DNA of 7,391 nt from Betaproteobacteria bacterium (GTDB taxonomy: Bacteria > Pseudomonadota > Gammaproteobacteria > Burkholderiales > Casimicrobiaceae): contig VBCL01000213.1 in the NCBI GenBank assembly GCA_005888865.1, positions 1 through 7,391 of the forward strand. The letters run 5' to 3'. Below, piece after piece: positions 1 to 4,976 of this stretch (positions are counted from its first letter, which is position 1; every line of letters starts with the position of its first letter). The notes below the pieces were generated by a model. That model had not been told where the DNA came from. It searched no databases and saw only the letters and a program-made list of their open reading frames with translations. The translations under genes and the position numbers were made by a program.

Positions 1-377
1 ACCCAGAACGGCTTGTGCCGCTCCTGCCAATACTCGGCCGCTTCGGCCAGGATATCGCTCAGCGTGTCCCAGTCGACTCGATACGACCTGCGGTACGCCG
101 CGGCATGCCGGAACACGATGGCGATGCCGTGATCACCGAGCCATTCGCCGTCCTCGAGACAATCGGCCAGCGCATCCCAGTTGTTGCCGAAATGCTCCGG
201 CAGCTTGAGTCCCTTGCCGAGCGTGTCCATCAGCTGACTCTTCCCGCCCACACTGTGCAGATCGACGATGCAGCAATGCAGCTTGGCTGCGGTGGCGGCG
301 GCCTTGATGGATTCGGGCGCGCCCGGCCAGTCGCGTACGCCGGCGTCCGCCGCGACAGCAAGATCGGGGATCTTCAT
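1..377 (-). CDS. Barstar-family ribonuclease inhibitor (3' end cut by window edge)
   Basis: This is the cytoplasmic inhibitor expected to bind and block the guanyl-specific RNase encoded just upstream. Translating from ATG at 377 gives 125 complete codons without a stop before the edge. The diagnostic stretch is LPEHFGNNWDALADCLEDG (residues 59-77), matching the barstar segment LPEYYGENLDALWDCL. Asp68 and Asp72 align with barstar Asp35 and Asp39, the latter being the residue that fills the nuclease active site. There is no signal peptide, as expected for a protein that protects from inside the cell. The start codon overlaps the RNase stop as ATGA. Only a weak GGAA (387-390) precedes it, so translation probably depends on ribosomes finishing the RNase. 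An N-terminal extension of about 35 residues precedes the barstar-like core. Family assignment is firm; inhibition of this particular partner is inferred from adjacency and from the conserved interface residues. Confidence 0.92.
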   Translation of the reverse strand, partial: MKIPDLAVAADAGVRDWPGAPESIKAAATAAKLHCCIVDLHSVGGKSQLMDTLGKGLKLPEHFGNNWDALADCLEDGEWLGDHGIAIVFRHAAAYRRSYRVDWDTLSDILAEAAEYWQERHKPFW

Positions 378-766
378 GGCTGAATGTTCCGGAACGACTG
401 ATAGTGGTCGTCGGAATAATAACACTCGGAAAGCGTGGCGACAGCGCCCCCGCAAACGATGCGCCGCGCACCACGGCTTCTCACGCCGGGCGTCGGCACC
501 GTGTATTCGTGGTAGTAGCCGCGCGCCTTCGCCGGCAGGAGATGCTCGCGGTTGCTGAACACGACGCCGTCGCGCGGGTACGGGAACGGTCCGCCCGCGC
601 GGATCCGGTCGAGCGTCATGCGCGCTTCTGCCGGCAGGGCCGATGCCTTGACCTCGGAGCGCGTCGATTCCCTGGCGGTCCCCGCAAGCGCCGCGAACAG
701 AAGCGTCGCGCCGACGAGAACGCCGATGGTGCGCCGAACTGATTCACGCGCGAGGAATTGGCGCAT
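374..766 (-). CDS. Secreted guanyl-specific ribonuclease, RNase Sa/barnase (N1/T1) family
   Basis: This is an extracytoplasmic endoribonuclease predicted to cut single-stranded RNA after guanosine. The 130-residue product has a basic N-terminus and a hydrophobic core (about residues 13-31, ending AGTA) typical of a signal peptide. A mature domain of about 90 residues follows and closely resembles Streptomyces RNase Sa: GGPFPYPRDGVVFSNRE (58-74), GYYHEYTVPTPG (83-94), RRIVCGG (101-107) and DDHYQSF (119-125). Glu87, Arg98, Arg102 and His121 align with RNase Sa catalytic Glu54, Arg65, Arg69 and His85. Asn72-Arg73-Glu74 match the guanine-recognition loop. All key residues are present, so the enzyme should be active. 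ATG at 766 shares one base with the aspS stop (TGATG) and has an AAGGA site 6 bases upstream. A TTG one codon earlier (769) is an alternative start. The stop overlaps the barstar ATG. The two cysteines (105 and 115) differ from the RNase Sa disulfide pattern. Confidence 0.95.
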   Translation of the reverse strand: MRQFLARESVRRTIGVLVGATLLFAALAGTARESTRSEVKASALPAEARMTLDRIRAGGPFPYPRDGVVFSNREHLLPAKARGYYHEYTVPTPGVRSRGARRIVCGGAVATLSECYYSDDHYQSFRNIQP

Positions 767-2556
767 CAAGCGTCCTTTGCGTGACCGGACGTGCGCACCC
801 GGATATGCAAATCGCGCAGTTGCTGCTCGGTCACCGGCGAAGGCGTATCGATCAGCAAGTCCTGGCCGCGCTGCGTCTTGGGGAAGGCGATCACGTCGCG
901 GATCTGCTCGACGCCGGCCATCAGCGCCACCAGGCGGTCGAGGCCGAAGGCGATCCCGCCATGCGGCGGCGCGCCCTGAGCGAGTGCGTCGAGCAGGAAA
1001 CCGAACTTCCGGCGCTGATCCTCAGGTGACATCTTGAGGGCGCCGAAGACCTTGGCCTGCACGTCCTGGCGGTGGATGCGCACCGATCCGCCGCCGATCT
1101 CCCAGCCGTTCAGCACGACGTCGTAAGCCTTGGCCAGGGCGGCGCCCGGATCGGACTCGAACAGGTTCTCGTGACCGTCCTTCGGCGCGGTGAACGGATG
1201 GTGGCGAGCGCCCCAGCTCGCCGTCTCGTCGTTGTATTCGAACATCGGAAAATCGACCACCCACAGCGGGTGCCATCCGGCTTGCGCCAGCCCGCGGTTG
1301 TGGCCGAGCTTCGCGCGGAGCGCGCCGAGCGCGTCGCAGACGATCTTCTCGCGGTCGGCGCAGAAGAAGATGAGATCGCCGCTCGACGCGCCGGTGCGGG
1401 AGATGATCTCGCGAAGGACGTCGCCGGAGAGAAACTTGACGATGGGCGACTGCAATCCTTCCTCGTTCGGCTTGCTCGCATCGTTGACCTTGATGTACGC
1501 GAGCCCCTTGGCGCCATAGATCGCGACGAACGCCGGAAGATCGTCGATCTCCTTGCGGGTGAGGCTGGCACCGCCGGGAAGGCAAAGCGCGGCGACGCGC
1601 CCGTTCGGCAGCTCCGCCGCGGTGCGGAAGACCTTGAAATCGACCGCGCGCATGAGATCGGTCAATTCGGTGAGCTTCAGCGGCACGCGCAGGTCCGGCT
1701 TGTCCGAGCCGTAGTCACGCATCGCGTCGGCGTAGGTCATGACCGGAAACGGCTGCGGCAGATCGACGCCCATCGCTTCCTTGAACAGCGCCACGACCAG
1801 GCCTTCCATGAGCTGGCGGATTTCCACCTCGTCGAGGAACGATGTCTCGACGTCGATCTGCGTGAACTCGAGCTGCCGATCCGCGCGCAAGTCCTCGTCG
1901 CGGAAGCATTTGACAATCTGGTAATAGCGATCGAAACCGGCCATCATCAACAGCTGCTTGAACAACTGCGGCGACTGTGGGAGCGCGTAGAACTGGCCGT
2001 GATTGATGCGCGATGGCACCAGGAATTCGCGCGCGCCTTCCGGCGTCGATATGTAGAGCACCGGGGTTTCGACATCGACGAAGCCGTTGGCATCGAGGTA
2101 GTGTCGCGCCGCCATCGAAGCACGATGGCGCAGCATCAGGTTCCTCTGCATCACGGGCCGGCGCAGATCGATTACTCGATGCGTCAACCGCACCGTCTCC
2201 GACAGGTTCTCGTCGTCGAGCTGAAACGGCGGCGTCACCGATGGATTCAGGATCTCGATGTCGTGCGCGAGGATCTCGATCTCGCCGCTCGCAAGATCCG
2301 CGTTGACCGTGCCCTCCGGCCGCGGGCGCACCAGCCCGGTCGCGGCGATGACGAACTCGTGGCGCAGCTTCTCGGCGACTGCGAAAGTGGCGGCGCGATC
2401 GGGATCGCAGACGATCTGCACCAGCCCTTCGCGGTCACGCAGGTCGATGAAGATGACGCCGCCGTGATCGCGACGACGATGCACCCAGCCGCAAACGGTG
2501 ATGGTCTGGCCAAGTCGTTTGCGGTCGATGCGACCGCAGTAGTCGGTGCGTTTCAA
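766..2556 (-). CDS. aspS: Aspartyl-tRNA synthetase (bacterial type, probably non-discriminating)
   Basis: This essential cytoplasmic class IIb enzyme charges tRNA with aspartate using ATP. The 596-residue product has the usual bacterial length of about 590-600. An N-terminal OB-fold anticodon domain (about 1-105) contains VCGWVHRRRDHGGVIFIDLR. The catalytic core follows with motif 2 CFRDEDLRADRQLEFTQIDV (217-236), an inserted GAD domain in the middle, and motif 3 GIAFGLDRLVALMAG (534-548). His31 and Gly82 are the residues known in Pseudomonas aeruginosa AspRS to permit charging of tRNA-Asn as well, so an indirect GatCAB asparagine route is inferred. The chosen start is TTG at 2556, giving MKRTDYCG, which matches family N-termini such as MRxHYCG; GGAG lies 6 bases upstream and no ATG fits. 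The frame remains open upstream to 3321, but that extension is out-of-frame DUF502 sequence, not part of this protein. The gap to the DUF502 stop is 101 bases, and the stop overlaps the RNase start. Confidence 0.98.
   Translation of the reverse strand: MKRTDYCGRIDRKRLGQTITVCGWVHRRRDHGGVIFIDLRDREGLVQIVCDPDRAATFAVAEKLRHEFVIAATGLVRPRPEGTVNADLASGEIEILAHDIEILNPSVTPPFQLDDENLSETVRLTHRVIDLRRPVMQRNLMLRHRASMAARHYLDANGFVDVETPVLYISTPEGAREFLVPSRINHGQFYALPQSPQLFKQLLMMAGFDRYYQIVKCFRDEDLRADRQLEFTQIDVETSFLDEVEIRQLMEGLVVALFKEAMGVDLPQPFPVMTYADAMRDYGSDKPDLRVPLKLTELTDLMRAVDFKVFRTAAELPNGRVAALCLPGGASLTRKEIDDLPAFVAIYGAKGLAYIKVNDASKPNEEGLQSPIVKFLSGDVLREIISRTGASSGDLIFFCADREKIVCDALGALRAKLGHNRGLAQAGWHPLWVVDFPMFEYNDETASWGARHHPFTAPKDGHENLFESDPGAALAKAYDVVLNGWEIGGGSVRIHRQDVQAKVFGALKMSPEDQRRKFGFLLDALAQGAPPHGGIAFGLDRLVALMAGVEQIRDVIAFPKTQRGQDLLIDTPSPVTEQQLRDLHIRVRTSGHAKDA
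773..777 (-). promoter_or_regulatory. Ribosome binding site of the RNase gene inside the aspS 3' end
   Basis: AAGGA on the minus strand lies 6 bases before the ATG at 766, within the codons for the last residues of AspRS. It supports ATG 766 over the TTG at 769. It would also allow ribosomes ending aspS to restart on the RNase through the TGATG junction. Confidence 0.6.
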
Positions 2557-2562
2557 TGTCTT

Positions 2563-2566
2563 CTCC
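2563..2566 (-). promoter_or_regulatory. Ribosome binding site that sets the aspS TTG start
   Basis: GGAG on the minus strand sits 6 bases before TTG at 2556. Together with the conserved N-terminus beginning at that codon, it fixes the aspS start in a frame that otherwise stays open for a further 765 bases upstream. Confidence 0.7.
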
Positions 2567-2657
2567 GGCGGGTCAGGCTCGACGTGCTTCTCTTCGACGG
2601 GCAGCAGGGCGCAATCCCGCGCCGCCGCGGATGCGGCGGGCGATGCTCCCGGCCCGG

Positions 2658-3321
2658 TCAATTTCGGATTTCGGCTTCGGGTGGTTGCGGCGCCGCGGGC
2701 GGCGCAACCCGCGGGGGCGCCAGCTGACGCGGCCTCGGTGCCACGACGCCCATCGAGATGATGTACTTCAGCGCCTCGTCCACCGTCATGTCGAGCTCGT
2801 GAACGTGGGAACGCGGCAGCATCAAGAAAAAGCCGGAGGTTGGATTCGGCGTCGTCGGCACGTAGACGCTCACATGATCGCCCGGGAGGTATTCGGCGAC
2901 TTCGGGCGCCGGCGCGCCGGTGAGGAAGGCGATCGTCCAGCTGCCCGGCGCGGGATACTCGACCAGCAGCGCCTTGCGGAATGCGTTGCCCTTCTCGGAG
3001 AGCAGCGTGTCGCTGACCTGCTTGACGCTGGAGTAGATCGATTTGACGAACGGGATGCGTCCGAGGACCGATTCCCAGATGCCGATCAGACGCGCGCCGA
3101 AGAAGTTGGCGGCGATCGCGCCCGTCAGCAGCAGGATCGCTGCGCTCAAGACGACACCCAGGCCGGGAATGCGGAAGCCGAACACGGCCTCCGGACGCGC
3201 GCTTTCCGGTAACAGGAGCAGCGTCTGGTCGAGCGTATTGATCAGTGATGCCGAGCGGCACCCAGACCAGCAGGCCCGCGATAAGGTAGCGTCTCAGGGT
3301 TACGGTCACGCCGGCAGGCAC
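2658..3321 (-). pseudogene. DUF502 membrane protein gene, frameshifted near its 5' end
   Basis: DUF502 proteins are small inner-membrane proteins with two N-terminal membrane helices; their function is unsettled. The first part (GTG 3321 or GTG 3309) reads VTLRRYLIAGLLVWVPLGIT, the start of the first helix. The rest lies in another frame from about 3245: LINTLDQTLLLLPESARPEA, then a second helix VVLSAAILLLTGAIAANFFG, the signature RIPFVKSIYSSVKQVSDTLL, VPTTPNPTSGFFLM and DMTVDEALKYIISMGVVAP, ending in a Pro/Ala-rich tail. Family members usually have about six more residues (of the type LWVLSL) at the junction, so a deletion of about 17 bases fits better than a single-base error. As written, the intact part could only restart at an internal site such as GTG 3185, losing the first helix. 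The gene begins 15 bases after the FmdB stop. A sequencing or assembly error cannot be excluded. Confidence 0.85.
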
Positions 3322-3336
3322 CCCATCAATGGCAGG

Positions 3337-3663
3337 TCACGTCGTCGCCGGACCCGCCGGCGGCGTGCTCGAAGACTCCGTTGTGGCGCTCTTGGACTCG
3401 GTCTTCGACTCGGTCTTGGATTCCGCTGGCTTCGATCCGCCATCCTTGTCGCCGGTGGACTTGGCTGCCGGCTTGGATCCGGAGCTTTTGAAGTCCGTGG
3501 CATACCAGCCGCTCCCCTTGAGCTGGAACCCGGCGGCGGTGACGAGCTTGCTCAGGGCGGGCTTGCCGCAGGCCGGACACGCCAGAAGGAGCGGGTCGGA
3601 GAGCTTCTGCAGCGCTTCCAGCTCATGCCCGCAGTCCGAGCAGCGATATTCATAAATCGGCAT
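3337..3663 (-). CDS. FmdB-family zinc-ribbon protein with low-complexity tail
   Basis: This is a small putative regulatory or chaperone-like zinc ribbon of the FmdB/CxxC_CXXC_SSSS type, 108 residues long and probably cytoplasmic. It opens MPIYEYRCSDCGHELEALQK, with paired cysteines Cys8/Cys11 and Cys29/Cys32 placed to bind one zinc. The family hallmark GSGWYATDFK follows at about 63-72. After residue 73 comes a hydrophilic Ser/Lys/Thr/Glu-rich tail with near-perfect ESKT repeats that looks disordered. The start at 3663 is chosen because the family invariably begins MP.YEY and GGAG lies 7 bases upstream; an in-frame start at 3702 has no such support. It is the first gene of the FmdB-DUF502-aspS group. 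The biochemical role is unknown for most members; early links to formamidase/amidase regulation are not evidence for that role here. Confidence 0.95.
   Translation of the reverse strand: MPIYEYRCSDCGHELEALQKLSDPLLLACPACGKPALSKLVTAAGFQLKGSGWYATDFKSSGSKPAAKSTGDKDGGSKPAESKTESKTESKSATTESSSTPPAGPATT
3395..3418. repeat. 12-base tandem repeat (two copies) in the FmdB tail
   Basis: GACTCGGTCTT(C/G) occurs twice back to back, at 3395-3406 and 3407-3418. On the minus strand it encodes successive TESK units in the disordered tail. The unit length is a multiple of three, so copy-number changes would keep the frame. Confidence 0.8.
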
Positions 3664-3710
3664 TGCGTTACTCCCTTGAACGGCGCGAAGGGGTTGATCC
3701 AAAACAGGTA

Positions 3711-3716
3711 AGTATA
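3711..3716 (-). promoter_or_regulatory. Candidate -10 box for the FmdB-DUF502-aspS-RNase-barstar transcript
   Basis: TATACT on the minus strand, in the 121-base gap after the cupin gene, is one mismatch from TATAAT. It lies about 50 bases before the FmdB start. No convincing -35 box is found 16-18 bases upstream, so either the promoter is activator-dependent or the call is wrong. Confidence 0.4.
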
Positions 3717-3784
3717 GCTGAATCTGGGGTGTTTCCGGCAGCTTGCAACCCCTTTCGAGCGCTTCATGCCGTCGATGCCGGACC

Positions 3785-4363
3785 TCACGCCCGATGCCGC
3801 GCCGGCAATACCCCCGCTCGCTCGATCTCGCTCATCGATTCGATCGTGAACTCGGAGCTTGGCGTGTTGCCCGCGATCACCACCATCAGGATCGAGTCCT
3901 TGTTCTTGGGCCCCTTGGTCACATTCTGGAACCGGCGTATGACCCCAGGCGGAAACGAGATCAAGTCGAGGGGCTTCAGATCCACGTGCTCGAGTTTGCC
4001 TTTGCCGTTCAGCCAGCTCGCGCGCCAGGTACCGGTCATGGAAATGAAGGTCTCGTTGGTGTCATGGTTGTGGAGCATCGGACCCTTACCCGGCTTGGCG
4101 CGACAGTAGGCGAGGTTGAAGCCTTCGGAGATCTTGACGGCTGCCATCCGAGCGGCGTCCAGCCCCACCGGGGACTGCTTTCCGCCGCGTTCGATCCTGG
4201 GCGGCTGAAATCCGATGACGTTGTACAGGGTGCGCTCGCAGCCAGGCATCTTGCTGTCGGGCAAGCCGCCGTCGGAACCTCTCAACTTTTTGAAACGGGC
4301 GACACGCCTCAGCATTTCCTTGCGCGATAGACCCTTGCGCGGCAGGGTTTCCCGGTATGTCAT
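3785..4363 (-). CDS. Cupin-domain protein of unknown substrate
   Basis: A 192-residue single-domain cupin, predicted cytoplasmic. Cupin motif 1 is matched exactly, G(x5)HxH(x3)E(x6)G, by Gly92, His98, His100, Glu104 and Gly111 (core HNHDTNETF), giving three of the usual four metal ligands. Motif 2, PxG(x2)H(x3)N, is present as PPGVIRRFQN (138-147), but the metal-binding histidine is Arg143. It may therefore use a three-ligand metal site, or act as a binding or isomerase-type cupin rather than a dioxygenase. The N-terminal 80 residues are basic and carry no recognised domain. ATG at 4363 has a strong AGGAGG 5 bases upstream. The gene is divergent from the DUF1330 gene across a 191-base gap and lies 121 bases upstream of the FmdB gene on the same strand. 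The fold is firm; the reaction is unknown. Confidence 0.9.
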   Translation of the reverse strand: MTYRETLPRKGLSRKEMLRRVARFKKLRGSDGGLPDSKMPGCERTLYNVIGFQPPRIERGGKQSPVGLDAARMAAVKISEGFNLAYCRAKPGKGPMLHNHDTNETFISMTGTWRASWLNGKGKLEHVDLKPLDLISFPPGVIRRFQNVTKGPKNKDSILMVVIAGNTPSSEFTIESMSEIERAGVLPARHRA

Positions 4364-4478
4364 GGCATCCTCCTGGCTCGGCCAGACTTAAGCGTCTTCC
4401 TTGCGATCCGAATACTGTGCGTGCGGAGTACTCTCATGCCCAGTCTCGACATTGCAAGACCTTGGGCCTCCGGAGCAA

Positions 4479-4499
4479 ACTGGCCGCAGCGGCACCAGT
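4479..4499. promoter_or_regulatory. Imperfect inverted repeat in the divergent cupin/DUF1330 intergenic region
   Basis: ACTGG and CCAGT arms flank an inner CCG-CAG-CGG dyad, with two unpaired bases (CA) on one side. The site lies between two divergent genes, about 55 bases before the DUF1330 start, so a transcription-factor operator or a short RNA hairpin is possible. No T-run follows, so it does not look like an intrinsic terminator. No regulator gene is adjacent. Confidence 0.3.
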
Positions 4500-4509
4500 C
4501 AGCGATCCG

Positions 4510-4538
4510 GTGACTAGAGAACGATCATTTTAAATACT
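4510..4538 (+). promoter_or_regulatory. Candidate promoter for the DUF1330 gene
   Basis: An unusually AT-rich patch (CATTTTAAATACTTTTG) stands out in GC-rich surroundings just before the gene. GTGACT (4510-4515) and AATACT (4533-4538), 17 bases apart, each match 4 of 6 sigma-70 positions. TAAATA at 4531 is an alternative -10. Either choice places the RNA start almost on the ribosome binding site, so the call is weak. Confidence 0.3.
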
Positions 4539-4554
4539 TTTGCTGGAGCCCATC

Positions 4555-4860
4555 ATGCCTGCCTACTGGATCGCCCGCGCGAAGATCAACGACCCGGTCG
4601 AATACAAGCGATACACCGACCGCGTTCCCGCCATCATCGCGCAGCATGGCGGCAAGGTGCTCGCGCGCGGCGGACGCTACAGGATCATGGAAGGGCCCGA
4701 GACTTTTCATCGCTTCATCGTCATCGAGTTTCCGACCATGGAAGCCGCGATTGGCTGCTTCGAGTCGGATGCCTATCGCGAAGCCGCCGCGTTCCGCCGC
4801 GCCGGCGCGGGGATCGTCGAGAACGTCATCGTCGAGGGAGGCGACGCGACACCGCGCTAG
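4555..4860 (+). CDS. DUF1330 family protein (dimeric alpha-beta barrel)
   Basis: A 101-residue cytoplasmic protein of the DUF1330 family, which has the ferredoxin-like dimeric alpha-beta barrel fold shared with ABM and EthD proteins. Visible hallmarks are AYWIARAKINDPVEYKRY (3-20), HGGKVLARGG (31-40), the FIVIEFPTMEAAIGCFES strand-helix (54-71), a Tyr-rich SDAY segment and the closing VIVEGG (91-96). Length is normal for the family. ATG 4555 is chosen because the family begins M.AYW and GGAG (4544-4547) lies 7 bases upstream; the frame is open slightly further to a TTG at 4540 with no support. The monooxygenase gene starts 116 bases downstream on the same strand. No catalytic activity is established for the family, and none is assigned. 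Confidence 0.95.
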   Translation: MPAYWIARAKINDPVEYKRYTDRVPAIIAQHGGKVLARGGRYRIMEGPETFHRFIVIEFPTMEAAIGCFESDAYREAAAFRRAGAGIVENVIVEGGDATPR

Positions 4861-4944
4861 GCGATTGCCTCGCAATGCCGCCAGGACGCGGGCGAGCTTC
4901 CGGACGAGCGGTGCGCACGCTTCGCGCCGCCGCCGGGCCGTATG

Positions 4945-4950
4945 TAAAAT
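4945..4950 (+). promoter_or_regulatory. Candidate -10 box upstream of the FAD monooxygenase
   Basis: TAAAAT, one mismatch from TATAAT, sits in an AT-rich patch 32 bases before the monooxygenase start. No good -35 box lies at the usual distance. If real, the monooxygenase is transcribed independently of the DUF1330 gene. Confidence 0.3.
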
Positions 4951-4963
4951 AAATGCCGGCTCC

Positions 4964-4968
4964 AGGAG
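4964..4968 (+). promoter_or_regulatory. Ribosome binding site that sets the monooxygenase start
   Basis: AGGAG lies 8 bases before ATG 4977. An in-frame ATG at 4953 lies upstream of this site and has no site of its own. The N-terminus MDTDVLIVGAGP from 4977 is also the normal family beginning. Confidence 0.7.
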
Positions 4969-4976
4969 AGGCCCGC

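Noticed and set aside
552..1037. Plus-strand 161-codon open frame opposite the RNase and aspS 3' end
   Set aside because: Its translation is a compositionally biased Arg/Ala/Ser sequence opposite two well-supported genes.
2557..2657. 101-base gap between the DUF502 stop and aspS, checked for an extended aspS N-terminus
   Set aside because: The frame is open, but the sequence encodes a low-complexity Ala/Pro/Arg stretch unlike AspRS, and the family N-terminus begins exactly at TTG 2556 with a proper ribosome binding site.
1072..2727. Long plus-strand open frame (551 codons) antisense to aspS
   Set aside because: It mirrors the codon structure of aspS in GC-rich DNA and its Arg/Asp/Leu-rich translation resembles no family; aspS on the opposite strand is unmistakable.
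4426..4433. Perfect 8-base palindrome GAGTACTC upstream of the cupin gene
   Set aside because: It is too short to be significant alone and is not extended or repeated nearby.
4864..4876. Short inverted repeat ATTGC/GCAAT after the DUF1330 stop, considered as a terminator
   Set aside because: The five-pair stem with a three-base loop and no T-run is what chance produces.
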